From contig JACVTC010000045.1 in assembly GCA_016946835.1 (NCBI GenBank), positions 590,501 to 654,500 on the forward strand: a stretch of 64,000 nt of DNA. The letters run 5' to 3'. This document shows, piece by piece, positions 25,660 to 38,300 of the stretch. The translations under genes and the position numbers were made by a program. The stretch is from Neocallimastix lanati (nom. inval.) (lineage: Eukaryota; Neocallimastigomycota; Neocallimastigomycetes; Neocallimastigales; Neocallimastigaceae). How positions within the stretch are numbered: position 1 is the stretch's first letter; each line of letters opens with the position of its first letter. The notes below the pieces were generated by a model, which was given only the letters and a program-made list of their open reading frames with translations, was not told where the DNA came from and did not search any database.

Positions 25660-28600
25660 CAGTTTACTCTGAATCAAATTTATAGGCACTAATGGGAAAT
25701 GAGTTGGTAGTATTGAAAATCTTAATTTTCTCCATATTCTTAAGTTCCTCGTTTATGGCTTTTAACCAATCGTCTTTGTCGAATAGGTTGTAGATGTCAT
25801 CAAAGTCATTTGGTTCTTTGATTTTTTGATTATCGCTAAGTTCCCGATATTTATTTGGTTTAATTCAGTGGTTCTGTCGTTGGCTTTATCTTCATTGTTT
25901 AAGGAATTATTTTTATAATTTATCTTATTACTTTTTTATTTTTGATTATATAAGTTTTGCTTATCATAGGAAAAGTTATTAAAATTATTAAACTTTTTTA
26001 ACATATGGGTGTTGCTCCCCCTAATTTCGGAAATTAGCATAAAATTTGAAATGTTTCTAGGAACTGGTCGAAATATTTTGGAGTTTCTACGAATATCTTC
26101 TAAGAATTAGACTGAACGAGAGAGAACGAACATTTTATTGGCGATGTTCAGAATTTTATAGGAATTAGTTAATTGGTGATAACCCAAGTAAATACCAAGG
26201 AGAGAATTATTTTCGAATTTGTTTCGTTGTGACTTGGGAATAAAGAAAAAGACCTTATACATGAAGACTTTAAAGCGCGAATAATCCATTTTAGTTTTGA
26301 AAAGAAATTCAAAAGGGATTTTGTTGTTAATGTCAGAATGGGGAATACGATTATGTATGTAATTGGCAGAGTCTATATCGTATTCTCAGAATTCTTTGCT
26401 AAGTTGTAAATCATTAAGAAAAAATTTAACTAAACTTATGAGGGTGCCATTAAATTGTTTATCTCTCTCATTTTGTATAGGATTACGGGAGATTGTTAAC
26501 ATTTGAACAATACTCCTCAGGGAGCAGAAATATTTTAATTTATTGTTCGTAAATTCGGTACCATGGTCGGTTCGGATGTAAGTGATAGTTGTATTAAATA
26601 TATTTTTATTAGATTTTATCCATAAATTGCACTTTTCCAAAACTTGGCTCTTGTTTGGATGAAGAGGACCCAACCGAAACTAGAATAGTCATTAAGGATG
26701 GATAGAAAATATTTATTGGAATGAATAGATTCTACTACCGGACCCATGAGATTCATGAGGATTAGTTAAAAAGGAGCTTTTGAACTAATTCCGATGAACA
26801 GAGTTTCTTTGTTTTGATTGAGAACATATTGGAAGTTTTGATTTGAAATAATTTTTTAGAAATTTTATTTCTAATGGGATTAATACTGAAGTGATCAAGG
26901 CGTCTGTGACATAAATTAATTTTGTATAATTTGTTTAGAGTAGAGAGGTGCATCAACAAGGTTTTGTCGTGTTTTGGTTTGTTGTTTGAAATTGGCTTGG
27001 TTGATAACCATAAAGTAAAAATGTTCTGACTGTTTTAACTATCGTTTGTGATTCTTTTGTCAGAATTTTTGAAAATGGTTGAATAAAGTTTGTTGTTTTA
27101 ATTGAAAAATATAATTTTATAGAGTTATTGAATAAGTTTGGTACCTGATATTATATTTTTATTTATACTATCGACGTAGAACATGTTCTTTAATGTAAGT
27201 TTTAAATTGTCGATTTATCAGGTAAAATTACCATAAGCTGAGGCAACAATTGTCTTACCGTTTAGGAGGATAACTTCTTCATTACATTTTTTAATATTTG
27301 TAAGTCAATACATCCTGTGATATGTATGGAGGCGCCTAAGTCTATTATCCATTGTGATATGTAGCTTTCCGAATTGTGGTTATTGTTGACAACTTTTGTA
27401 ATATAATTTAATAATATTTCATTTTCGGTATTATAATCTTTGAAGATATCGTGAGGTTTTTTAATATCGTTCACTTGATTCTTATGTTTGTTCCTAATAT
27501 TCTTGGGGGTACTTGGTATGTTGTTACTACAACCCTCTCTGGGCTTTCTTTTAAGTGGTTTCCTTTTAAATCTGAATTTGGCCTTGTTTGTGCATTTGTA
27601 AGAGTAGTGTCTAAAAGTACCACAGTTGAAGCATTTATCATTATTTCTTTTTCTTGCTATGATAACATTAGAATTTTTATTCCTACTATTGGTCTGGGAT
27701 TTGACTAGGATTAATTTGTTGTCTTCCATCTTGATTATCTCCCTAGTGTTAGAAAATATGATGTCTGGATGACATCGAAATTACAGAGTTTCTTCTAATC
27801 ATTTTTATATTGGAAAACATTTAAAAACTTAAGTTTTTTTGGAAGTGACCTATTCAAAATACCAACATTGACAGAATTACTTACTTCATAATCAATATTT
27901 TATATCTCATATATTACATTTTGGAGTTTAGCAATAAAGATGTTAATATCATCTTCTTAATTATATTTCAGATAATTTATTTTGTTTTTAATTTCCAGTT
28001 TCCTTTTCTTTTGACTCATTGTGAAAATTTTTCCTAAAGTAGTCCATATTTGATGGGCTGTCTTTCCATTACCTTCAATTATCTTCTTTATATTTTCTCC
28101 TAAACTATTGGTAATGATCCATTTTACTATAACATTGTTTTTTATATCTTTTAACTATGTGTTCTTATCATATACTAGGCTAGAGTCAAACTTCTCTTCT
28201 AAATAATTGTCCTGGTTATCCCTGAGATTTCTTTTTCTAAGTTTCTTTAACTTTTCCTCTATTATGTGTCATTCTAAATTGTTAATCATCAATAGATATA
28301 GAATGTTTGTTCTCTATCTAGGGTAATTTTCTGTAGAGAGTTCAATGATACGATTGAAATTTTCCGAGTAATTGAAGGTGTTAACTTTTGTTGTGATTTC
28401 GTCTGTGTCATCAATAGTTATGAAAACACTGTTTTTGTTTCTACTCATTTTATTATCTCCCTTTTTTTAATTGTGTTAAAAATTGTTTTCTTGATGAAAA
28501 GATTTTTTTTGTTCGTTTGCTAAGTCTTGGAGAATTTTACACTAGTAAATGATTGATTAAATGTTGACTGATTCTTTGTTTTGTTTTATACAATTAGTTA

Positions 28601-29436
28601 ATCTAATTGGTTGAAATACTAATATTTGATTTGTTTAATGATTAATGCTTTTATTTTTTTTTTGTTACATTTAATTAGTTAGGTAATAATTAATTTTTAT
28701 GTTTTAAATTATTGATTTAAATTTTGTTATTCTATTTTTCATTTTTTTATTTATTTATTTAGGAAAAATTAAATTCATCTTTTAATTTATTATTTATTTA
28801 ATTCTTTTTTTTTTTTTAAATTCTATTCGTTAAATTATTCGTTTATTCATTTGCTCTTAACACGAATTATATTTACCATTTATATCTTATTATTTATTAA
28901 AATTTTAAAAAGATTTTTGTTTTGTCACTGATTATATTCAGTAGGATGTCCTTTATTTGCTGCTAAATACTTCAGCATAGCACTATTTACTGCATACTCA
29001 TTTAAGCGTTTTTCTTTTTTATGTAAATTAAAATAGTAATTATATCTCCTATTTTGAATGTATACATATTTTATTAAATTAGAATAAAATTTCCTTTTTT
29101 TTTATTTTTCATTTATGAATAATAATATTTTAATACATAAATTAGTAAGTATATAATTAATTATTTATTTAATACTATATATATTTTGATATTTAGTTTT
29201 ACATGAGTTGAGCTCTTTATTGGTTTAGTTGAAATTCTTAATCTTTTAAATATTAAAATTATAAAAGTACAATTATAAGGTATATGATATTAATAAAGCA
29301 TTATATTTTTATATGATAGTTTATATTAATAATAATTTTTTTTACGAATTCTTTTTAATTTTTATATCTTATTTTATTTACGTATAAAATATGATTGGAA
29401 AATACTATGTTTGCCACATTAATATTGTAGTTTAAC
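25660..29436 (-). mobile_element. Copia element, 5' LTR to start of RT, minus strand
   Basis: The LTR lies at about 29244-29436 (minus-strand start TGTTAAACTACAAT). The primer site abuts at 29243 and a leader follows down to the gag start at about 28450 (MSRNKNSVFITIDD, FNYSENFNRIIEL). Gag carries a zinc knuckle (CFNCGTFRHYSYKC, about 27610). Protease (IIDLGASIHITGC, about 27330), GAG-pre-integrase (HRRLDHFSINPIRNK, about 26890), integrase core (IRTDHGTEF, about 26570), integrase end (SLLGIYLGY, about 26190) and the beginning of RT (DKDDWLKAINEELKNMEKI, about 25750) follow in family order. Broken in several places; the LTR and leader diverge from the young copy, so it is an older subfamily. 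Confidence 0.85.
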
Positions 29437-29519
29437 AAATAGTTCCTGTACTAATAGAATCAAACTTTTGTTGTAAATCATTATTATTATTATTTTATAT
29501 GTTGTTCGACTTTTTTACA

Positions 29520-30850
29520 GGATTGTCTTTTTTTAAATTTCTTTATCTGCTTTATCATCATTACTAATTTCATCATTATTTTCATTATTTAATTTTAGAT
29601 TATTTCTATTATATTCCTTATCCATTAAATAATCCATATTTTGAAATATTTGGAGTATTTGTAGGTTATATCATTATCTTTATCAAAGATCATAAGAATG
29701 TTTTCATATGATTTAGAGTTATAACTGCAATGATTATAACTTTCACAATTATACAATGAATTATAAGGAATTTCCATTGAACTTTCTTCAAAAATATTTA
29801 CAGATTTAAGATCATCAGTACTTGTAGAATAATCAAGATGACTATCTCTAAAATTTAATTCATTAAGGATAGTAATTGGTTTGATATTTAAATCAAAATC
29901 CGAAGATTTCAAGATTTCATTAATATCTTGAACTTAATATTTAATGTTACTTTAGTATCATTAAATTTTTACTACATATCTTCTGCATCTCTAATTTTCG
30001 TTATTAATTGTTGTTCATCATTTATTACCTTTTTTATTCTTTTTTCTTCAGTTTCTTCAATATTTTTTTGTTTCTTTGTTTTATATAAAATCGATAGATT
30101 AAATATTTAAATTTTATAAGAAAATGTTTTTCAACTATAACTTTTTGTTAGTAAATACTTTCTACAGTATCATTATATGATACCATAGAAATTGCAATGT
30201 TACTATTAATTTCATTTATTTGAGGATCTTCATAATTCAATAGTATCTTTTATATTTGAATAATTTCTTTTTTATCTGTTCTTAAATAATTAATATTATT
30301 AATTAATGAAATTCATTTTTATTAATGAGGAATATTGTATAATAATAGAATTTTAAATATAACTAATTTGAAAACGAATAATGGCGAACTAGTCAAATCT
30401 TCCTTTGTGTTCATTTATTCCTCCTTTTACAAAAAGGATTAACCTTCTGTTAAATAATCTAAAATAAATTCTCTTATTTTAATACATATAACCTATATAC
30501 AAGTATATACCAAATTTAATAGCAGAATTATTATTTACAACCACCTCTTTCTTCTATTTTTTGATTTAATGTTTTTCATGGAATAACTTTTAAATATTTC
30601 TCATTTGATGATTACTAGAATCAAAAATAAATTGCTGCCTTCTAATTATAACTTATATTCCATAATACAATATATATATCATGTTTCTTTCAAAATTTAT
30701 ATTTATTCATCAGTAAAATACTTATTTCGATTTATAGTTCATTTTATAGTTATCATTTACTTTAAGAAGACAAGATTTCTTATTTTTCAAGCTAGGACCA
30801 TATAATAATATATGTGTTTGTTCTAGGGGTCCTTTCAATAGATGTACTGA
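29520..30850 (-). pseudogene. Decayed minus-strand coding region, unrecognised
   Basis: Minus-strand frames hold protein-like pieces. One is acidic and Ser/Asn/Tyr-rich at about 29625-29912 (NIKPITILNELNFRDSHLDY, DLKSVNIFEESSMEIPYNSL). Another is a charged, coiled-coil-like stretch at about 29990-30090 (YIEETEEKRIKKVINDEQQL). A third lies at about 30160-30250 (NYEDPQINEINSNIAISMVS). The pieces change frame and contain stops. No family is recognised. It follows the leader of the copia 5' end at 31549, so it may be the altered body of that element, or an independent decayed host gene. Confidence 0.35.
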
Positions 30851-31024
30851 TTTCTTTTTGCATAAACTTAAAAACTATATATAAAATAATATTTTTAAAT
30901 ACTTTAAGATGCTGAATTTTTTATAACTATTATAAATTATAATTTAAATTTATTTCTATTGTAAATTGAATTTAATGCAAATTTTAGTTTTCAAAAGATA
31001 ATTCTTTAATATTTACTATCTCCA

Positions 31025-31785
31025 TTGCAATAACAACAACTTTAATGAAAAATTTTATTTTCAAATAAGCACTTAATATTGACTACTTTTAATTTCATTT
31101 TCAATAATTATTGTCGTGGATCGTGAATTCAAAAAGTTTATTATTTATTAATAATAGATAATAAATAAATATATATTAATTACTTATAAATTTTAAGGTG
31201 ATATACTATAATTAAAATAATTTTAATAAAATAAATATTTGTGACTATATGTTTTCAATTTTATATATGTAATTTAATGAAGCAATTAAGTAGTTTTTAT
31301 TATATTTATCTTTTCATTCTTATATTTAAAAATATTTTTTAAATTTAATATATTTGTTTGGATGAGTTTGAAGTAATGTTAGTTTGTTGTCATTAATGAA
31401 AATTTGTCATTAAAATAATTAATTTAATAATAATATTAAAACAATTTAAAGTTAGATAGCTATATATATTTTTATATTTAATTTTATTATATTGAATACT
31501 TAAACTTTCACGTTTTTGCTCAATCTGGTATGACTGAGATTCTTAATCTTTTGAAATAAAAATATTTTTTATTATATAAAAATATAAGAATAGTATATGA
31601 AAAATAATAATGTTCATTTTTTTGAAATTTATAGTTAATATAATCTGTGACTTATTATTATTATTGTTCATATATTTTACATAAATATATTAAAATATAT
31701 AGTATTACTCCTTAAATTAATATAATTATAAAACTTTATATTTATATTTCTTGCATAAAATAAAGTTTTTAATTATTTTCTAACA
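31025..31785 (-). mobile_element. Copia 5' LTR, primer site and leader, minus strand
   Basis: The LTR lies at 31549-31785 (237 bp, minus-strand start TGTTAGAAAATAATT). The primer site follows at 31548 downward (the plus strand reads GACTGAGATTCTTAATC ending at 31548). The leader begins like the one after the LTR fragment at 4155-4316, so the two form a subfamily distinct from the 34368 copy. A short minus-strand ATG frame lies at 31025. No 3' LTR or target-site duplication was found. Confidence 0.7.
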
Positions 31786-32349
31786 TTAAGTATTATTAAT
31801 ATTAATATATCCGAAAAAAAGATTAGAAGAAAAAACTTGGAAATGATTTATTTAAATCATATTAAATAAACAATTTTATGAATTAATTAATTTTAAATTT
31901 TAACAAATTGTTTAAATTAATTAATTAAATAATGGTAAATTTAATAATTCCAAAAAAGAATGTATTTATTTATAGAAAAAAAATATAAATTTGTTAAAGT
32001 TCTAATAATCGTTATTTATTAATAATTTTGTAAATTTAATTAGTAATATGAATAAATATAAAAATTTCTTATTTCAATTATCTTTAATTAATATAATTTT
32101 AATTTTAAAAATATCAGCAATAAAGTAATGTTTTTTGAATTAATTAATTATATTTTATATAATAAGGTTTCCAATTTACAATTTTATTATTATTTAATTA
32201 TTATTTATTTATATATACATTTTAATAAGTAATTCTATTATTATTAATAATAAAAGAAACTATTACAATTGAACTAATATCAATAACACATTGTAATTGT
32301 ACTGATGTTAAATTAATCCTATATTGGATTAATTAAAATTATTAAATTT

Positions 32350-32640
32350 AATAGAAATATTATTAATTAAAAATCAGAATATTGTTAAATAGGTGAATAA
32401 ATCATAGTAATAAAATAAAAATCTAGTTAAATTAGTGAATATTTAAATAAATAATATAAAAAAAATATTTAACTCGATTAAAATATTAATTTAACAAATG
32501 TAACGACATTTAAATTAATTAAGCCTCTGCATTATAATGTTTGAATTTAATTTTAATTTTAATAAACACAAATTTTAGTTAAATAATTAGTATATATAAT
32601 TTGTTAAGAAAAATTGTTAAATGTTATTGTTAATTATTTT
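32350..32640. repeat. Dispersed 285-bp repeat, copy 2
   Basis: It matches 7021-7305 nearly end to end. Here it lies about 560 bp beyond the LTR at 31549-31785 rather than directly against one. Confidence 0.7.
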
Positions 32641-33400
32641 TATTTTTTATTTCTCACTTTAATTTTATTTTTAATTATTTTTTCTGATTTAGAAAGTTAT
32701 AGTTGTTCTATTATTATTGATACAATTTATTTTAATATAAAATAAACAAAATTCTTTTTAATATCTTAAATTAATATTAAATAATAAAATTCTTAATTTT
32801 AATTTTTTAATTTAGAGTATTTCTAACAACTGAAACATATTGAAATTAAGTTAATTTAGTAATTTCTTACTTAAAGTCTTTATTTTCATGTCTAAATATA
32901 CTAATCAATAAAAAATAAATGTAAATTTAATTTTATTTAAATATTTTAATAAATAATTAAAAATATATAAAACTAATTAGTTATTGATTTATTAATATAT
33001 TTTTTTTATTAAAATATAATTTTATTAAAAAATCATTATTAAATTTATTAATATTATAATTATTATCTAATTTTTATTATTATTAAGTCGGAATAATTTT
33101 TAATACTATTAATTTTTATTTCTATTTATATTAATTTTTATAATTTTTATAATTAAACTCTATTTACAAAGAATAAACTAAACTATTAATAATATATAAT
33201 TAAATAACCAATTATTGCTTATTTTATATTATTTTAACTGAATTATTATTAATTTTGTATTATTTACATATTTAACATTTTTATAATTTAACAATTTTAT
33301 AATCTAAAAATTAATTAATTTATTATTATTTAATTATTAATTATTTTTAAATTCAGTTTTTGTAATTATTTATAAATTCTAAATTTCATTCTTTATCATA
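32641..33400. other. A+T-rich desert, nothing recognised
   Basis: No coding texture or structured element was seen. Confidence 0.5.
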
Positions 33401-33413
33401 ACCAATGAATAAA

Positions 33414-33484
33414 CGTTAATAGTATATAAGTAGAATATTTGCCTTTCAAGCAAATGGCCAGAATTCAATTTTTGGCTTAACGCA
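33414..33484 (+). tRNA. tRNA-Glu(UUC)-like sequence, probably degenerate
   Basis: A perfect 5-bp anticodon stem (TTTGC/GCAAA) encloses the canonical loop CTTTCAA with anticodon TTC. Downstream, TTCAATT sits as a T-loop between AGAA and TTTT-type stem halves with one or two mismatches. CGTTAA (33414-33419) pairs with TTAACG (33477-33482) as an acceptor stem. The D-arm (TAGTATATAAGTAG) is weak. It resembles a mutated nuclear or organellar-type tRNA; its A+T-richness argues for a pseudo-tRNA. Confidence 0.4.
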
Positions 33485-34200
33485 TGTTTAATATTGTATA
33501 AACTATTACAACTTAATTTAAATGTATCAGTGAATATTTTAAAAATAATATTTTACTAATAAAGTTTAAATAATGAAATTAAAATTTTCTTTTAAAGTAT
33601 TAATCAAATTATAATAATAAATATAAAAAATATAATTTAAATATAAATTATATAAATTAAATTTTAAATATATCTTAAGTATATTTATTAATATATACAT
33701 AAATTTAGTAATTATTAATTATTAAATATTTAATAATTAATAATATATTATTGATCTTATAATTATACTTTTTATATAAAATATAAATAATAATAATTAT
33801 TTAAAATCATCTTAATAATAAAAATATACTATAATTTATTTTTAAATATAATTTATAATGCCAAACTTCAAATATTTTCAAATTAAACTTTTCAAAATTT
33901 TCATTTTCTTTTAAATAATTTATTAAAAATAATTAATGATTTTTTTTTACTTTTTATTTTATTATATTTTTTTTTCGGATAACAAAAAATAACTAAGAAT
34001 TTTGGATTAATTTTTCTCTTCTTCAATATATAATAAATAAATATAATAATTATAATAATAATAAAATTTAATAATAATAATAATAAATAATAATTAATAA
34101 ATTAATTAAAAAATAAAATTTTTAAATATTTAAATATTAATCATTAAAAATATAAAATAATTTTAAAAAAAATTTTTATATAACTATACAATTAATATAA
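33485..34200. other. A+T-rich desert, nothing recognised
   Basis: No supported feature was seen apart from short A/T inverted repeats. Confidence 0.5.
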
Positions 34201-34367
34201 TTTATTTTTTTTTTTCATTTTATCACTAGATAATTTATAAATTTTTATTTTATTAATGATATTTATAATATTTTTAAAATATTAAAATATTTTCATTAAT
34301 ATAATTTATTTTTTTATTTCATTTTATTACTAGATAATTTATAAATTTTTATTTTATTAATGTTATT
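34200..34367. repeat. Tandem duplication of about 100 bp at the copia insertion site
   Basis: The block AATTTATTTTTTTTTTTCAT followed by CACTAGATAATTTATAAATT at about 34198-34250 recurs at about 34307-34360. The second copy is interrupted by the element at 34368 and resumes after it (ATTAATATTTTTAAAATATT at 40257). The intact first copy shows what the site looked like before insertion. Confidence 0.7.
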
Positions 34368-34605
34368 TGTTAGAATATAAAAAATAATAAATACTTAATA
34401 ATGACTTTAATATATTTTACCCAATCAGAATATTATTATATTTAAATAAAATTATAAAAGAAATAAAATGTAACCTTGTTAAAAATATACACTTTTGTAA
34501 TTATAAAAAATAAAGATAAATAAAATTAAATATTAAGTATTATGTATAAAATGTTATTCTAAAAATATATCTAATTTTCTCAATATTTGTTTTTGGTGTT
34601 TAATA
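34368..34605 (+). repeat. 5' LTR of the young copia element
   Basis: It starts TGTTAGAATATAA and ends GTGTTTAATA. It matches 40012-40251 at about 98% by eye. The preceding five bases TTATT are the left target-site copy. Confidence 0.95.
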
Positions 34606-34639
34606 GATTAAGAGTCTCAGTCTACAACTGAGCTTAACC
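34606..34639 (+). promoter_or_regulatory. Primer-binding site complementary to the 5' half of tRNA-Lys(CUU)
   Basis: It abuts the LTR. GATTAAGAGTCTCA is the exact complement of the anticodon-arm sequence TGAGACTCTTAATC of typical eukaryotic tRNA-Lys(CUU). The next bases (CTACAACTGAGCT) complement a D-arm-like AGCTCAGTTGTAG. The tRNA 3' CCA end is not used. Half-tRNA priming is known for Drosophila copia and yeast Ty5 (initiator tRNA-Met). Confidence 0.7.
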
Positions 34640-34959
34640 ATAAGTTAAATTATAATTTACATAATTAATATATAAATATATTCATCTTATAAATAAATTG
34701 AACTAACGCTTTCTTATTTTTAATATTAAAAATCATTTTTATATTTATCAATAATAACATCTAATTTTAAATTATCAAAGAAATAATTTAATTAATTTTG
34801 AATCTACATAATTAACTTTGTTATTTTCATAATAATTGAATCAAAATATATTATCAAAAATATTTTAAAAAAAAAAAATAAATAAATAAATTAATGAGGG
34901 ATTAATACAATTTAATAATATCATTATTCATTCATTGTATATAAAAATATACATATATA

Positions 34960-35345
34960 TTATAGTCAGTCAAATTATAATTCGAACTGAAAAAATAATA
35001 TAGTCAGTCAATTATAATTTGAACTGAAAATTAGTATTATCAATAAAATTTTATATTGAAATAAAATAAAAAAAAAAAAAAAAAAATTAATAATAAAATA
35101 AAATAATAAAATAGTCAGTCAATTATAATTTGAACTGAAAATCATATGGTCAGTCAAATAATTAATTTGAACCGTAAAAATAGTATAGTCAGTCAAATTA
35201 TAATATGAACTGAAAAATGACATAGTAAATCAAATAATTAATTTGAACTGAAAATCATATAGTCAGTCAAATAATTAATTTGAACTGAAAATCATATGGT
35301 CAGTCAAATAATTAATTTGAACTGAAAATATTATCGTCAATTATT
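34960..35345 (+). repeat. Tandem hairpin array in the copia leader
   Basis: About eight units of 37-40 bp have the form TAGTCAGTCAAAT..ATTTGAACTGAAAAT. Each is nearly self-complementary (CAGTC-AAATTATAATTTG-AACTG). One unit is separated from the next by a poly-A insert at about 35068-35085. The array also occurs at about 7410-7610 (+) and 6030-6480 (-). Confidence 0.85.
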
Positions 35346-38300
35346 AACAATAAAAATAAAAAAAAAAAAAAAACATATATATTTTTAATTCTAATATTAA
35401 TAAATGTAAATCAAGTATAAATACCTTTTTCAAACATAAAAAACCAATAATATAAATGTTTAATTAAATTAATTTCAAATGGCATAGTGAAAAATATTAC
35501 ATTAAAAAATAAGATAAAAATAGAAACCAATCATAATTCTGAAATATATTATTTTATAACCCTTTTTTTATTAAGTAATAAATATAACTTAACCAATTTT
35601 CAAAAAATATATATTATTAAAGTTCATTATAAATCATCAAGGAAATATTAAACAATATATATTTCAATTTACATTTATTTAATGAAAATAGAATAAGGTT
35701 TTAATAAATATATTGAATATGTATAAATAAACAATCCAGACATACAACATATCCCTCATCAATTATTCTTTAAAATTTTTAAAAAAAAAAAAATATTCGC
35801 ATAATATAAAATATTAATAAATTATTAAAAAATAAATTAATTTAAAATTCTCCACAATGGCTAACACAAGAAGAAACAATAGAAATGAAGTAATTACTAT
35901 TGAAGAACCCATTGACATCAGGCCAACAATTAAATTTAACTACTCTGAAAATTTTAACAGAGTAGTTGAATTAAATACTGAAAACTATAATAGATGGAGA
36001 ACCAAAATCCTTCATCTATTATCAATTAACAACCTAGTTGGCTATATCACCAAAGAAAAAGTTAAGAAATTAAGGAAGAGAGATATACAAGATGACCTAT
36101 CTGAGTATATCGAAGATGAATTTGATGACACATTGGTGTATGACAAAAACACCAATGTAGTTGATATCAATAACGATATCACAACAAAATGGATCGTCCT
36201 AAACAGTATTGGAGAAAAAACACAAGACATTGTGCAAGGATCAAATAAAACCGCCTTTGAATTGTGGAAGATTCTAAAAAGATCTTTTACCAAAAACATC
36301 AACACTCGTAAATTAGAACTTAAAACCAAACTCGATAATTTGAAGTATAACCCAGAAGTGGACATTAATTTTGCTTAAGTAAATAAACAAAACGAAGAAA
36401 ATAAACAAAAAGAAATGATGTGTTGGATATTGGACTCCGGCGCATCAATAAATATTACTTGTCATTTAAATAAATTACATAATATTCAAAAGTGCAATGA
36501 CAAAGTTTATTTAGCTTATAATCAAGTTATATCAACACAATTTAAAGGAAATCTCATAGGATACATTAGTAATCACAAAATAATCATTAAGAATGTTTAT
36601 TACTCACCAAAAATAAATAAAAATTTATTATCAATTGGAAATCTTACACAACAAGGATACAAAATAATTTTCAATAATACTAATAATAAATCATATGCAT
36701 TAATTTATGACGAACACAATCAAAGAATATTATCAATTAAATCGAACCAATCTAACACATTTAAATTTTGGATTTCAACTCAACCGTTAAATTTTCAAAA
36801 CAACCAACATAATAATAATTTGGGTAAAATCAATTATACACATTTAAAATCAATTGATAAACTAAATTTATGGCATCGTCGTTTTGCCCATTTTAATATC
36901 AATAGTATCAAAAATAAAATTTTAAAAATCAACATAAACTCAAAGTGCCCTATTTGTAGTTATTCAAAACTTAAAAATAAGCCATTCAAATCATCACATA
37001 ATAGAGCCAAAAATATATTTCAACTCGTACACATGGATCTTATAGGTCCAATACAAAACTCTATCTATGACAATAAATATATCTTAACCATTTTGGATGA
37101 CCATTCAAGATTTGGGTGGACTCTCTTTATGAAGAGTAAATCAGAAACTTTTTATCACTTCCATAATTGGTTTAATAAAATAAAAAATCAATTTAACAAA
37201 AGAATTCAATATATCCGTACAGATAATGGAACCGAATTTAACAACAAAAATTTAAAACAATTTTGCATTGACTTTGGAATACAACATCAGTTTACTGTTC
37301 CCTACCACCCACAACAAAATGGTAGGATTGAACGATTCAACGGCACTATAATCAATTCCGCAAAGTCAATGTTAAATGACGCAAAACTTAGCTTACAATT
37401 TTGGGAAGACGCCGTCTCTACTTCGAACTACATTCATAATCGAATCCCTCATAAAGGAATAAATAATAAAATTCCATATGAATTTTTAACCAATAACAAA
37501 GTTGATTATTCAAACATACGTGTCTTCGGATGTAATGTTTTTATTACGTTCCAAAACTATTCCGTACCAAATTTCAAAATAACTCATCTCCTGTCATATT
37601 CTTGGGGTATGTTGATAATCCCACAGCATACAAAATTCTTGATATAACAAATAATAAAATTATAATTTCACGAAATTTTGAATTCTTTGAATTTACTCCA
37701 GGAAATTCACATTTATCTCATTGCGATAATGACATCTCAAATTTTATTCCCAATAATATAATAAGGAGGAATAATAATACCTACTTTTATGATAACATGT
37801 ATGATATAAACCACGGCAAAGACTTCAATAATACTAACAATAATAATCCGTATTATCAATATAATAACAATAACTCAAATAATATTCAAATATTGGAAAA
37901 TAATACTCAAATAAATGAAAATAATTTACCAAGTAAAAACATTCAAATAAAAAATAAAAGAACATATAACAAAAGAAGAAATAACAATAATAACAACACC
38001 AAAAATATTAATAATAATCAAAAGAAAGATTATAATAATAATATAGAATCTCAAGATAATAACATTAACAATAACTACAATAATAATAACAATAACACAA
38101 GTAACAATAAATTAATAACAACGATAACACAAACAGCAACAACAACACTACCAACAGCAATAATAACAAAATAAATAATAATATTAATGAAAACGACAAT
38201 ATGATCACTGTCAGTAATAAAAACAATCATAATAATTCAAATATAGACAGATATAATTCAAACAATAATAACGATAACAACAATGAACAACGAATCATTA

